The notes under the pieces were generated by a model, which worked only from the letters and a program-made list of their open reading frames with translations, had not been told where the DNA came from and made no database searches. From positions 1 through 58,111 of IMG/VR virus record IMGVR_UViG_3300025141_000107: DNA of 58,111 nucleotides; one strand, given 5' to 3'. How positions within the stretch are numbered: position 1 is the first letter of the stretch; each line of letters starts with the position of its first letter. This document shows, piece by piece, positions 1-6,632 of this stretch. The position numbers and the translations under genes are program-made. The DNA is from a virus.

Positions 1-120
1 GGTCATACCGGAATCATCTTTGAGATTCGTGAGAAGCGGAACGAAACATTCGTTTTCATTAACAGCAAGCTTGTATCATTCTTGCCGCACCATCTCGAGG
101 TGATCAGTGAAAGTCGGTGA
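1..120 (+). CDS. KVGDLV-family small protein (C-terminal part)
   Basis: The gene is cut by the window start; 39 codons remain and end in HHLEVISESR. The final codons overlap the next gene, which starts at GTG 107 in another frame. The stretch GAGGTGATC just before that start is both this protein's Glu-Val-Ile and an extended Shine-Dalgarno site. The visible part has alternating beta-strand character (GIIFEI, FVFINSKLV). The family function is unknown. Confidence 0.7.
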   Translation, partial: GHTGIIFEIREKRNETFVFINSKLVSFLPHHLEVISESR

Positions 121-328
121 CTTGGTAAAAATTATTGTTCCAAAAGGGAAGACACCAGGTTTGAACCCTCTCCTCGATCTAATCGACGAAGATGAAGTCG
201 TCGAGGGAATTGTCGTTGGATTTTGGACTGGACGCTGGTGGGAGATTTTGCGAAATGACCTGGGTGTCATTCAAAGGTTCCATGCAAATTGGTGTGAGGT
301 GTTTGATGAGGCTCTCAGTGAAAATTGA
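107..328 (+). CDS. KVGDLV-family small protein
   Basis: This 73-residue protein starts at GTG inside the end of the upstream gene. It begins MKVGDLVKIIVPKGK and has the family pattern of a short strand, a Gly-x-Val-Val turn (EGIVVGFW) and a Trp-rich strand (RWWEIL). An SH3-like beta-barrel is inferred from the hydrophobic spacing only. It ends ALSEN, a decayed form of the usual ending, and is followed by a promoter rather than an overlapping gene, so it probably closes a transcription unit. Confidence 0.75.
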   Translation: MKVGDLVKIIVPKGKTPGLNPLLDLIDEDEVVEGIVVGFWTGRWWEILRNDLGVIQRFHANWCEVFDEALSEN

Positions 329-348
329 CGAATATTTGAGAATGTTAC

Positions 349-377
349 GTGCAACTAATGTATATTTAATGTATAAT
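349..377 (+). promoter_or_regulatory. Early-type promoter
   Basis: GTGCAA at 349-354, a 17-bp spacer, and TATAAT at 372-377. This is the same promoter that recurs through 16490-30550, and the only copy seen in the array. It precedes the gene at 397. Confidence 0.7.
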
Positions 378-396
378 ATAGGTAAACGGGCTATTA

Positions 397-561
397 ATGA
401 AGATCGGTGACATGGTAAGGTTTAAGGACGTGGAAAAAAGAACTGGTGTGCTTCTTGAATACGGCACGTTTTCTGATGATTGGTGGTCTATTCTGGCTTC
501 CGACGGAAAGATGGTTGTCTGGCCAGAAACTCAGCTTGAGGTAATTGATGAATCTTGCTAG
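397..561 (+). CDS. KVGDLV-family small protein
   Basis: This 54-residue protein starts MKIGDMVRFKDVE and ends LEVIDESC. It is the first gene after the promoter at 349. It keeps the core pattern GVLLEYG, then Trp-Trp, then a Val-Val-Trp strand. Its last codons overlap the ATG of the next gene at 548. Confidence 0.7.
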   Translation: MKIGDMVRFKDVEKRTGVLLEYGTFSDDWWSILASDGKMVVWPETQLEVIDESC

Positions 562-802
562 GATAAAGTGGGAAATCTTGGACTGGCTCGGGTACGTCTT
601 TTGTGAAGCGTCTTTCCGATGGTGGGATATGTTTGACGACGGTTCTGATCTGGAAGATAAGATATATCATCCAACACACTGGGAGAGGCTGACATATTTT
701 ATCGGTGTCCCGTCCTATAGAGTGGGATGTTTCTTCTACAATCTTCAGAATGATGAGGAAGCAGGTGTGATATATGAAGAGGTGATCGATGAAAGTCGGT
801 GA
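548..802 (+). CDS. Hypothetical protein, not of the KVGDLV type
   Basis: This 84-residue protein starts at ATG 548 inside the end of the previous gene; a TTG one codon earlier is less likely. It is rich in Trp, Phe and Tyr (KWEILDWLGYVF, FRWWDMFDD) and does not start with KVGDLV, but it ends EEVIDESR because the shared junction forms its 3' end. I do not recognise it. It is cargo inserted between two family members without disturbing the junction. Confidence 0.65.
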   Translation: MNLARIKWEILDWLGYVFCEASFRWWDMFDDGSDLEDKIYHPTHWERLTYFIGVPSYRVGCFFYNLQNDEEAGVIYEEVIDESR

Positions 803-974
803 CCTTGTGAGATTCTTTAGTGATGAATCAGATTACGCTGATCAGGTCGGTCTCATCACGCGTATAAGACCAGTTTCCGCTGGGCCAGTCCAGGTTTATG
901 TTCAATGGCCGGACGCCGCCAACTTTATAAGATATCCCGAACGACAATTGGAGGTGATCAGTGAAAGTAGGTGA
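789..974 (+). CDS. KVGDLV-family small protein
   Basis: This 61-residue protein starts at ATG 789, with GAGGTGATC ending just before it as Shine-Dalgarno. It shows a clean family pattern: MKVGDLV, then VGLITRIRP, then VQVYVQWPDA, then LEVISESR. The G-x-I-x-x-I and V-x-V-x-W-x-D-A strands suggest a small SH3/Tudor-like barrel (inference). Confidence 0.75.
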   Translation: MKVGDLVRFFSDESDYADQVGLITRIRPVSAGPVQVYVQWPDAANFIRYPERQLEVISESR

Positions 975-1128
975 CTTGGTAATGCATACCCAGCGAAATC
1001 AAGCTGGAGTGATCGTTGAGAAGCTGGCGCGGCGCGTTGCATGGACGTGCAATGTGTGGTTGGTGCTATTCGCTGACGGGCTAGCCCGGGGGACCGACAA
1101 CAACCTCTACGTGGTCTACTACAAATGA
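961..1128 (+). CDS. KVGDLV-family small protein
   Basis: This 55-residue protein starts at GTG 961 with MKVGDLVMHTQRNQ. It contains GVIVEKL and VWLVLFADG, matching the G-x-V and W-x-D-G strands of its neighbours. Its C-terminus (NLYVVYYK) has lost the usual ending, and its stop overlaps the next ATG (ATGA at 1125-1128). Confidence 0.7.
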   Translation: MKVGDLVMHTQRNQAGVIVEKLARRVAWTCNVWLVLFADGLARGTDNNLYVVYYK

Positions 1129-1328
1129 AAGTCGGTGACTTGGTAGCACTTCGATTATGTCAGCAAGCTGGGAAGATTGGAATGATTACAATGCTAACCA
1201 GCCCATCTCATCTTGCTAGGACTAAGCCTGAGCTAAGAATATATTGGGTCTTGACAGATGAAGGAAACCAATGCTTCACAGGCACCCAGCTGATTAGGCA
1301 CAAGTGGATGGAAAGTGAAAGTCGGTGA
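1125..1328 (+). CDS. KVGDLV-family small protein
   Basis: This 67-residue protein starts at ATG 1125 by a 4-base overlap with the upstream stop. It begins MKVGDLVALRLCQQ, followed by KIGMITML and LRIYWVLTDEG, and ends WMESESR, which encodes the next junction. Two internal Cys residues are not in a zinc-binding arrangement. Confidence 0.75.
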   Translation: MKVGDLVALRLCQQAGKIGMITMLTSPSHLARTKPELRIYWVLTDEGNQCFTGTQLIRHKWMESESR

Positions 1329-1521
1329 TTTGGTAAAGCAAGTTTGTCGGTACTCTGGCAAGAAGATTCGAGGTTCCACCTCGGTGGTAATTGCGGTTCA
1401 TGATTGGCCTGGTAATGAGAAGCTGGATCTTGTACTGCTCAACAACGACTGCTCAGGTCGTCCACAGCGCATGGCTCATGTCTATCAAAAACACTACGTT
1501 GTCGTGAGGGAGTGCGCATGA
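1315..1521 (+). CDS. KVGDLV-family small protein
   Basis: This 68-residue protein starts at GTG 1315. It begins MKVGDLVKQVCRYSG, with strand-like STSVVIAVHDW and LDLVLLNND, and a basic, Tyr-rich end (VYQKHYVVVRECA). The junction to the next gene is a simple TGA/ATG overlap. Confidence 0.75.
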   Translation: MKVGDLVKQVCRYSGKKIRGSTSVVIAVHDWPGNEKLDLVLLNNDCSGRPQRMAHVYQKHYVVVRECA

Positions 1522-1694
1522 AAGTCGGTGATCTGGTAAAATATCGGGGTGTATTCCCAGGCTCTCCACAAGCAGTGTTAGTAATTGCGGTGGGTGTCTA
1601 TGTGGGCGGCCGCGATATTAAAGTTCTATGCGCTGATGGAAATGTTAAAATGGCAAAGAGCTCAACGATGGAGTTTGTCAATGAAAGTCGGTGA
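1518..1694 (+). CDS. KVGDLV-family small protein, paralogue of the next gene
   Basis: This 58-residue protein starts at ATG 1518 in the stop overlap; an in-frame GTG at 1512 would add only two residues. It begins MKVGDLVKYRGVFPG and contains LVIAVGVYVG. It aligns without gaps along its whole length with the protein at 1681, so the two are a recent tandem duplication, which shows how the array grows. Confidence 0.75.
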   Translation: MKVGDLVKYRGVFPGSPQAVLVIAVGVYVGGRDIKVLCADGNVKMAKSSTMEFVNESR

Positions 1695-1857
1695 TCTGGT
1701 AAAATATCGAAATGCATTCCCAGACTACCCTCAAGCAATGCTGGTAATTGAGAAGGGTGTCTATGTGGGACGGTGTGATATTAAAATAATGTGGGGCGAC
1801 AGTCATATTCAAACAACTAAGAGTAGAAAGCTGGAGGTCCTCAATGCAAGTCGGTGA
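1681..1857 (+). CDS. KVGDLV-family small protein, paralogue of the previous gene
   Basis: This 58-residue protein starts at ATG 1681 inside the previous gene's VNESR end. It begins MKVGDLVKYRNAFPD and contains LVIEKGVYVGRCDIKIM, a gapless match to its neighbour. The frame stays open upstream to 1585, but no Shine-Dalgarno site supports a longer start. It ends EVLNASR. Confidence 0.75.
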   Translation: MKVGDLVKYRNAFPDYPQAMLVIEKGVYVGRCDIKIMWGDSHIQTTKSRKLEVLNASR

Positions 1858-2035
1858 CCTGGTATCATTGAAGATGAAGAAGACACAACCTCCCCAAGTT
1901 CCGCGACACGGTGTTATTGTGAAGACGTGGAAAAATCACTACCACAAGCTAGTGCAAATAGAAGTACTGTGGGAAAAAGGACACATCTCAGCTCACATCC
2001 CAGCACTGTTTGAGGTGATTAATGAAAGTAACTAA
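1844..2035 (+). CDS. KVGDLV-family small protein
   Basis: This 63-residue protein starts at ATG 1844, with Q in place of K at residue 2 (MQVGDLVSLKMKKTQ). It contains HGVIVKTW and VQIEVLWEKGHI, a very clear copy of the family's two central strands, and ends FEVINESN. It is the last of the first uninterrupted run; the next gene is unrelated. Confidence 0.75.
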   Translation: MQVGDLVSLKMKKTQPPQVPRHGVIVKTWKNHYHKLVQIEVLWEKGHISAHIPALFEVINESN

Positions 2036-2068
2036 AGACAATAGCAATAATGACAAAGAGGAAATAAA

Positions 2069-2311
2069 ATGGCAGAATGTATAACATGTGAAGAAGAGTA
2101 TTCAGATAAACGATTAGAATTAGGATACGAAACTTGTTTAGACTGTGGACAAGCAGAAGCTGTAGGTGTTATAAATGCTCGCAAAAAGAGGGTTCTAGCA
2201 GAAATAGCTCCAACAGCTACAGCTTCAGGAGAATTCGATAAAGACACTGCAAGGAATGATTGGGATGACAGAAAGAATGATCCAGAAGGACAAGAAGATG
2301 AAAGTCGGTGA
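2069..2311 (+). CDS. Small zinc-ribbon protein
   Basis: This 80-residue protein starts at ATG 2069 after AAAGAGGAA. Two CxxC pairs (CITC at residues 4-7, CLDC at 23-26) flank 15 residues, a typical treble-clef or zinc-ribbon arrangement. The rest is Lys/Glu/Asp-rich and probably flexible. A DNA-, RNA- or protein-binding adaptor is likely, but no partner can be named. It ends EDESR because its 3' end forms the next junction. Confidence 0.65.
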   Translation: MAECITCEEEYSDKRLELGYETCLDCGQAEAVGVINARKKRVLAEIAPTATASGEFDKDTARNDWDDRKNDPEGQEDESR

Positions 2312-2513
2312 TCATGTTCGCTTGAGTGAGAAAGCTGTTAGTGTATACGGATTCAGCTCTAATTCTGGCTTGATTATCGATAAGGTTTCGCAAAACACAT
2401 ATTCGGCTTCAGCTGGATATCCGGATGACTATCACATATTGATTAATGGTAAGGTTGAACTTGTAGGTTTTGCAATAGAAAAAGATTGTGAGGTGATCGA
2501 TGAAAGTCGGTGA
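2298..2513 (+). CDS. KVGDLV-family small protein
   Basis: This 71-residue protein starts at ATG 2298 (MKVGDHVRLSEKAVS). The same frame is open from 2256, but those residues overlap the zinc-ribbon gene and lack a ribosome site. It contains SGLIIDKVSQ and DYHILINGKVELVG and ends CEVIDESR. Confidence 0.7.
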   Translation: MKVGDHVRLSEKAVSVYGFSSNSGLIIDKVSQNTYSASAGYPDDYHILINGKVELVGFAIEKDCEVIDESR

Positions 2514-2772
2514 CCTGGTGAAAATGAAGCGAGGCCCCTTCATGCGTGCAATGCCTGGGATTGTTGTTCGTATCGACGAGCAGCACTATGGCTCTTCTAC
2601 AGCCTACAAGGTTTCAAAGGTCGAGCGTGGTAAATGTATTCGTTCGAACATGGTTGATTTTATTGGTGTGACGGCTGACGGTATTCGAGATCGAGTACTG
2701 ATACTGTGGTCAGACAAGGGATTTACATACGAAGAATCTAACAGGCTGGAGGTGATCAATGGTAACACCTAG
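2500..2772 (+). CDS. KVGDLV-family small protein, long variant
   Basis: This 90-residue protein starts at ATG 2500 (MKVGDLVKMKRGPF). It contains PGIVVRIDEQ and a later VLILWSDKG, with an insertion of about 35 residues between the two strands. It ends LEVINGNT; the junction is degenerate but still places GAGGTGATC before the next ATG. Confidence 0.75.
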   Translation: MKVGDLVKMKRGPFMRAMPGIVVRIDEQHYGSSTAYKVSKVERGKCIRSNMVDFIGVTADGIRDRVLILWSDKGFTYEESNRLEVINGNT

Positions 2773-2932
2773 CGGTGCACCAAGTGTGGGAGACCTTGTG
2801 ATAGTTAAGGGATCGATTGGTCCGACGAAACTGGTCACAAAGACACGCGGTATATGGATTCTCGTCATCAGTGAGTGTCACGAGAACTGGTTGCGAAGAA
2901 CAGACGTCAGGATTATCAATGAAAGTCGGTGA
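2759..2932 (+). CDS. KVGDLV-family small protein, N-terminally extended
   Basis: This 57-residue protein starts at ATG 2759. Residues 1-8 (MVTPSGAP) precede a shifted copy of the motif, SVGDLVIVKG. It contains a Trp-Ile-Leu-Val-Ile strand and ends VRIINESR, encoding the next junction. The protein has apparently gained a short extension at the N-terminus. Confidence 0.65.
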   Translation: MVTPSGAPSVGDLVIVKGSIGPTKLVTKTRGIWILVISECHENWLRRTDVRIINESR

Positions 2933-3173
2933 TCTAGTAGAAATATATCGACATATTCCGCGGTATGAATCAGGAGAGATTCAGGTTGGAAAAATGGGAA
3001 TCGGTGTCATCGTAGATATTAGCAGTTTCAATATCATGACTACACAAGATCATCCAAAGCGAGTTTCATATATCACGCCAGATGGCAGTCTTAAGTCAGA
3101 GTGGGTGGGTGATACAGAAGATAATACTTGCGGTGCTATTGTAACTATGAAGGTGATCGATGAAAATAGATAA
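2919..3173 (+). CDS. KVGDLV-family small protein
   Basis: This 84-residue protein starts at ATG 2919. An open frame reaches back to 2817 but would overlap the previous gene completely. It begins MKVGDLVEIYRHIPR, with MGIGVIVDISS and RVSYITPDG. It ends MKVIDENR, whose codons give the Shine-Dalgarno and start of the next gene. Confidence 0.75.
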   Translation: MKVGDLVEIYRHIPRYESGEIQVGKMGIGVIVDISSFNIMTTQDHPKRVSYITPDGSLKSEWVGDTEDNTCGAIVTMKVIDENR

Positions 3174-3360
3174 TCTCGTATTTCTTAGAGACATCAGGAA
3201 GCAGAAATTACAAGCTCATACAATAGAGTCTGCAACAATTTTTTCTCTTGAGAGGCCTGATGATGAGTTGACACTGACTCAGCTTGAGTGTGTTGTCGGT
3301 GGCCTAGATACGAAAAGATTTTCTTTGTGGAGAGCAAAGCTGTTAAGTGAAAAGGGGTGA
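3160..3360 (+). CDS. Diverged KVGDLV-family protein
   Basis: This 66-residue protein starts at ATG 3160 (MKIDNLVFLRDIRKQ). The Gly-Asp of the motif is changed to Asp-Asn, and the second half (LTQLECVVGG, RFSLWRAKLL) is only loosely similar to the family. Codon use is more A/T-rich than in the first genes of the array. Confidence 0.65.
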   Translation: MKIDNLVFLRDIRKQKLQAHTIESATIFSLERPDDELTLTQLECVVGGLDTKRFSLWRAKLLSEKG

Positions 3361-3529
3361 TCTGGTTATAAGAGAAGATGAAAACCTTGTGGGAATAGTT
3401 GTCGAACTAAAAAATGATAATTTAGAAATTCCACCGGCATGCTTAGTCATGTGGGAAGATGGCAGAATTAGTGGAAAGTGGTGGGATGATTTGAAAATCA
3501 TCAATAAAAGTGATATAATAAAAAGGTAA
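3347..3529 (+). CDS. KVGDLV-family small protein
   Basis: This 60-residue protein starts at GTG 3347 (MKRGDLVIREDENL). It keeps GIVVELKND and CLVMWEDGR, a clean pair of core strands. It ends INKSDIIKR, and the usual junction is missing. The next gene starts 31 bp downstream, one of the few real gaps in the array. Confidence 0.7.
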   Translation: MKRGDLVIREDENLVGIVVELKNDNLEIPPACLVMWEDGRISGKWWDDLKIINKSDIIKR

Positions 3530-3560
3530 TCTAATTTTTAAAAATGAAACGTGTAAAACA

Positions 3561-3758
3561 ATGAAAGTAGGTGATCTTGTGAAGATGAAGTATATATCCT
3601 TTTGGATGAAAAAGACGGGTGATGATGTAATTAGATACACTGAGGCACCGCTGCTAGTTCTTGAGACGTCCAACAATGCAGTCAAAGTAATTCTACCTGG
3701 TGGAGAAGTGAAATCAGGTTTGATTGAATACTATGAGGTGATAAGTGAAGCTAGTTAG
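3561..3758 (+). CDS. KVGDLV-family small protein
   Basis: This 65-residue protein starts at ATG 3561 after a 31-bp spacer (MKVGDLVKMKYISFW). It contains APLLVLETS and AVKVILPGGEV, matching the core strands. It ends YYEVISEAS, and the following MazG-like gene starts at a GTG within this end. Confidence 0.75.
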   Translation: MKVGDLVKMKYISFWMKKTGDDVIRYTEAPLLVLETSNNAVKVILPGGEVKSGLIEYYEVISEAS

Positions 3759-4050
3759 AGATGGTATACCAGAAATAATTGAAGCTGATGGTAGCTGGTG
3801 CTTAACTAGATCTGTAAGCAGTGTTGATGAGCACGTCGAGTTGCTGGAGCTTAAGATGATAGAAGAGACACAAGAGTTTATCGAGAATCCTTGCTATGAA
3901 GAAGCCGCTGATATGCTCGAAGTCATTAAGGCATTTTGCCATCTGAATGATTTGGATTTTGAAGTAGCGATTAACGTCGCAAGAAATAAGCAAGAGACTC
4001 ACGGCGGTTTTTATGATGGTATCATATTGCAAAAGGTAGGGAAAGAATGA
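3745..4050 (+). CDS. MazG-superfamily pyrophosphohydrolase-like protein
   Basis: This 101-residue protein starts at GTG 3745. KLVRDGIPEIIEADG at the N-terminus is characteristic of the small MazG-superfamily group annotated as house-cleaning NTP pyrophosphatases. The helix KMIEETQEFIENP followed by EEAADMLEVIKAF supplies the metal-binding Glu/Asp pattern (E-x-x-E, then E-x-x-D). Members hydrolyse nucleoside triphosphates to monophosphate and pyrophosphate; phage members may clean the dNTP pool or alter ppGpp signalling. The substrate cannot be read from sequence. It uses the array's own junction, so it appears to be enzyme cargo placed in the array. Confidence 0.75.
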   Translation: MKLVRDGIPEIIEADGSWCLTRSVSSVDEHVELLELKMIEETQEFIENPCYEEAADMLEVIKAFCHLNDLDFEVAINVARNKQETHGGFYDGIILQKVGKE

Positions 4051-4271
4051 AAATTGGTGATCTTGTAGAAGTAAAAGCATGTCCGCCACAGGCATGGGAG
4101 GATTATCAGTGTGAATGTTTTTTTTGTAGTGGAAACTCTAATCGCGTTGGGGTAGTGCTTGGTCCGGCACCACTAAACAGCTGGCACGTAATGTTCGACT
4201 GTGGATCCTGGCGTCTTGATGACTTCGAGGAAGCTCGTGGAGAAGTGAAGGTGATCAGTGAAGGTAATTGA
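4047..4271 (+). CDS. KVGDLV-family small protein with CxC and CxxC cysteines
   Basis: This 74-residue protein starts at ATG 4047 (MKIGDLVEVKACPPQ). An insertion after the first strand contains C-x-C-x-x-C (CECFFC), which may bind a metal. The core continues as VGVVLGPAP and WHVMFDCGSW. It ends VKVISEGN, encoding the next junction. Confidence 0.7.
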   Translation: MKIGDLVEVKACPPQAWEDYQCECFFCSGNSNRVGVVLGPAPLNSWHVMFDCGSWRLDDFEEARGEVKVISEGN

Positions 4272-4467
4272 TCTTCATGGTATAAAACATGAAGACGTTG
4301 ACAATATTATCATTGATGCGTGCTCTAAGTATGAAACACCTTTCATTATCATTACAGGAAATTCGAACAAGATGAAGCTAATAGTGGAAACAATAGTAAA
4401 TAAGTTTGAGCTAAGAATTCGAGATTCACTTAGGAATTCAGGAAGGGTCGTAGTTGATGAAGTATAG
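4258..4467 (+). CDS. Smr-domain protein
   Basis: This 69-residue protein starts at GTG 4258. VIDLHGIKHEDVDNII carries the D-L-H-G motif of Smr domains, and FIIITGNSNKM corresponds to the conserved glycine strand (I-T-G-x-G/S). Smr domains are found in MutS2 and in stand-alone nucleases, and act on DNA or RNA ends and branched structures. This is a minimal single-domain form. The usual HGxG is changed here to TGNS, so catalytic activity is uncertain. Confidence 0.7.
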   Translation: MKVIDLHGIKHEDVDNIIIDACSKYETPFIIITGNSNKMKLIVETIVNKFELRIRDSLRNSGRVVVDEV

Positions 4468-4912
4468 TCTCGAATACGTGACATTGAAGCCAGCACTTTG
4501 GGAATCTAGTGATCCTGTAAGGCCTGGTCTTAGCGCTGAGTTTAAAACAGCACCAGGAAGAGGGGTTTTTGGGCTGAAGGGCAGAGATGGTGAATGGAAA
4601 GCTTTCATGTGCTATGCGCGAACTATAGATATTCCTAGAAATATTGAAGACCTGACAAGCATGACTTCACAATTTGGGAGAATTATAATCCCATACACAG
4701 TGTGGAGTCACGAAAGAGGTGCTGGCAGAGCTATTATCAAAGAAGTTCTAGTGCTAGCACAAGATTTTGATATGGGTGTAGATCGCGTCGTTACTCTTTC
4801 TCCTCTGACTACGATGGCTAGAAAATTTCATTTACGAAATGACGCTACTGAATTTAGAATGAATGAAACAACAGTTAATTTTGAATATGAGGTGATCAGT
4901 GAAAGTAGGTGA
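4457..4912 (+). CDS. GNAT-like acyltransferase
   Basis: This 151-residue protein starts at ATG 4457. The central strand IIIPYTVWSHERGAGRAII resembles the GNAT acetyl-CoA loop, with R-G-A-G-R in the place of the Q/R-x-x-G-x-G/A signature. VVTLSPLTTMARKFHLRN matches the later helix where acyl-acceptor residues lie. Similar predicted N-acyltransferases are common in large phages, with targets unknown. It ends YEVISESR, so it too has taken on the array junction at its 3' end. Confidence 0.6.
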   Translation: MKYSLEYVTLKPALWESSDPVRPGLSAEFKTAPGRGVFGLKGRDGEWKAFMCYARTIDIPRNIEDLTSMTSQFGRIIIPYTVWSHERGAGRAIIKEVLVLAQDFDMGVDRVVTLSPLTTMARKFHLRNDATEFRMNETTVNFEYEVISESR

Positions 4913-5168
4913 TATCGTACGTCAAAATCATAGTCTTTTAGAGATAAGGAAGGGGACCGCACTTCAACGTCACTCTATGATTACAGGTGTTGTTGTTGAA
5001 ATACGTAATCAGTCTTCTCCAAAAGAGAACGAGACTGAATTTCTACGTGGGTGGATGGATCGTCTTGGACGGCTAGTAGATGTGCTGTGGGCAAACGGTC
5101 GGCTAAGTAAGAATTTTGCAGAGAATAGTCTCGATGTAGTTAGCACGAAAGAGGAATCACCGTCGTGA
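4899..5168 (+). CDS. KVGDLV-family small protein, last of the main array
   Basis: This 89-residue protein starts at GTG 4899 (MKVGDIVRQNHSLLE). It keeps ITGVVVEIRN and VDVLWANGRL. It ends VSTKEESPS with no junction after it, and the next gene starts at a TTG five bases downstream. It appears to be the 3' end of the array. Confidence 0.75.
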   Translation: MKVGDIVRQNHSLLEIRKGTALQRHSMITGVVVEIRNQSSPKENETEFLRGWMDRLGRLVDVLWANGRLSKNFAENSLDVVSTKEESPS

Positions 5169-5172
5169 AGAT

Positions 5173-5376
5173 TTGAAAAATATAGGAAAGGTTATCTCAT
5201 GGAGATTGATTTCTATATTGATAACACTTGCAGTAACATTCTTCATGACAGGTGATTTGAAAGGTGCATCAGCTACAACTGCTGTTCTTCATACAGTTCT
5301 TATTTTTTCTCACTTGATGTTTGAAAATATCTGGGAAAATCTTTGTTCATCTAAAACAGGCCGTAAAGACACATAG
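5173..5376 (+). CDS. DUF2061-like membrane protein
   Basis: This 67-residue protein probably starts at TTG 5173. ISWRLISILITLAVTFFMTG followed by a second hydrophobic stretch (TAVLHTVLIFSHLMFENIWE) matches DUF2061, a two-helix membrane family with a conserved K-x-I-S-W-R start and a H-E-x-x-W-E end (here FENIWE). Function is unknown. It overlaps the next gene by 56 bases if that gene starts at 5321. Confidence 0.6.
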   Translation: MKNIGKVISWRLISILITLAVTFFMTGDLKGASATTAVLHTVLIFSHLMFENIWENLCSSKTGRKDT

Positions 5377-5647
5377 TTATACTTGTCCGGAAAAAGATGT
5401 GCGCAAAGAAGACATTGTTGAGCTAATTAGGGTTGACCTTCCTGACCATACCAATGGTGCATTTGATGTCAAGATAGAGTCAGATGATGGTGGCGCGCAT
5501 ATTTCAATCTTTCTCGAGGATCACACAAATTCTCAGGTTATAATGGGAAAATTTTCTAGAAGATTTAAAGATAGCAGGATCCTAATTATTAAAGTCCCGA
5601 AGGGATCGCTCGACTATCTTAGAACTTCTAGTCTAAAATCCAAGTAG
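5321..5647 (+). CDS. Hypothetical protein
   Basis: The frame is open for 108 residues from a TTG at 5321, but the start is uncertain; GTG 5400 (VRKEDIVELIRVDL) would avoid the 56-base overlap with the membrane protein. The C-terminal part has a mixed pattern of strands (AFDVKIES, AHISIFLED, RILIIKVPKG). I do not recognise the family. Confidence 0.5.
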   Translation: MKISGKIFVHLKQAVKTHSYTCPEKDVRKEDIVELIRVDLPDHTNGAFDVKIESDDGGAHISIFLEDHTNSQVIMGKFSRRFKDSRILIIKVPKGSLDYLRTSSLKSK

Positions 5648-5673
5648 CGAAATAAATATCTCTATAGGCGAGG

Positions 5674-5844
5674 ATGAAAATGAGATATTTAATCTTTATA
5701 TTTTTCTTGATGGCATGTCCAAAGAAAAATGATGTCAAAACATACGAAAAAAAAGAGAAAGAGAGGGCACTTCAGGAGCTTTTAGAGGAAGAGGATTTTG
5801 ATGAGATACCAGAAGCTAATGAAGATATCAAAGAAGAGGATTAA
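5674..5844 (+). CDS. Small acidic lipoprotein
   Basis: This 56-residue protein starts at ATG 5674 after GCGAGG. MKMRYLIFIFFLMACPKKN is a short type II signal peptide with the lipobox L-M-A-C, so Cys15 would be lipidated after export. The mature part of about 42 residues is highly charged and helical (KKEKERALQELLEEEDFDE). Phage lipoproteins of this size often block superinfection or act in host envelope disruption; here the role is unknown. It sits between the KVGDLV array and the first leader protein. Confidence 0.65.
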   Translation: MKMRYLIFIFFLMACPKKNDVKTYEKKEKERALQELLEEEDFDEIPEANEDIKEED

Positions 5845-5915
5845 ATAGATTGTTAATACTGTTTTAATATTAGATAGAAGCAATATATTTATTATAGCAC
5901 ACACTGGATATTGAT

Positions 5916-6632
5916 ATGAAAATTTCAAAAAAAGCCCTTAGGAAAATTATTAGAGAACAGGCAGCGAGGCTCCTCGAGACACCCAATCCATCAGAGACAC
6001 CTTTGCCTAGTGTTCCACAGGATGTACTTGATGCAGGCATCAGTGTCGCCAGTGCCGTGGTCGCTCTTGATTTTATGTCGAAGATGGCACTAGCATCATC
6101 ACTCGCAGATGATCTTGATAAGATGCTTTCTTGCGCTATGACCGCAGCGAACCCATCTGAGGGAGATATAGCAAAGGGTCTTGAGTGCCTGATGCTTATT
6201 AGCAAGCACAAAGCTAAGCTGCAAGAAACTATCCCAGGTGAGAGTGAGAATATAGATAAGATTGAGACATGGATAATGACAATTCCTTCTCAGCTTCCTG
6301 CAATACCGATTCCTAACCCACTAGAGGAAAAAATGAAAATAACGCGCAACCAGCTCAGAAATTTACTCACTACAACTTTGAATGAGTCAACTAATAGATC
6401 ATATAAGATGACATATGAAAAGCCACCCATGCCTATGCAGAGTAGAGCTGATCCAGAATTTGCACAGCTAATTAAAAAGAGTAGAATAAAAGCTGAAGAC
6501 TCGATGAAGATCACTCGCAGTCAGTTGATGCAGATTATGCAAGAAGAACTTGGTAAGTCTGCACCATTCGGCAGTGGAATGAAGCAGGCCAAGCTTGACA
6601 AGGATCAGAAGAAGATCGTCGGCCACACATGA
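5916..6632 (+). CDS. Triple-leader protein (three leader copies in one frame)
   Basis: This 238-residue protein starts at ATG 5916. It contains the shared leader three times: residues 1-20 (MKISKKALRKIIREQ), from residue 140 (MKITRNQLRNLL) and from residue 197 (MKITRSQLMQIMQEE). Both internal copies begin with Met; the one at 6333 has GAGG upstream and could be a separate start. The segment between leaders 1 and 2 is helical and Ala/Ser-rich. The arrangement looks like three leader genes fused by loss of stops, or a polyprotein cut at each leader. After the TGA the frame stays open for 64 more codons. Confidence 0.65.
   Translation: MKISKKALRKIIREQAARLLETPNPSETPLPSVPQDVLDAGISVASAVVALDFMSKMALASSLADDLDKMLSCAMTAANPSEGDIAKGLECLMLISKHKAKLQETIPGESENIDKIETWIMTIPSQLPAIPIPNPLEEKMKITRNQLRNLLTTTLNESTNRSYKMTYEKPPMPMQSRADPEFAQLIKKSRIKAEDSMKITRSQLMQIMQEELGKSAPFGSGMKQAKLDKDQKKIVGHT

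Noticed and set aside
1-5200. CRISPR array or simple tandem repeat
   Set aside because: The repeated junction is spaced by different coding lengths with open frames throughout, so it is a gene array.
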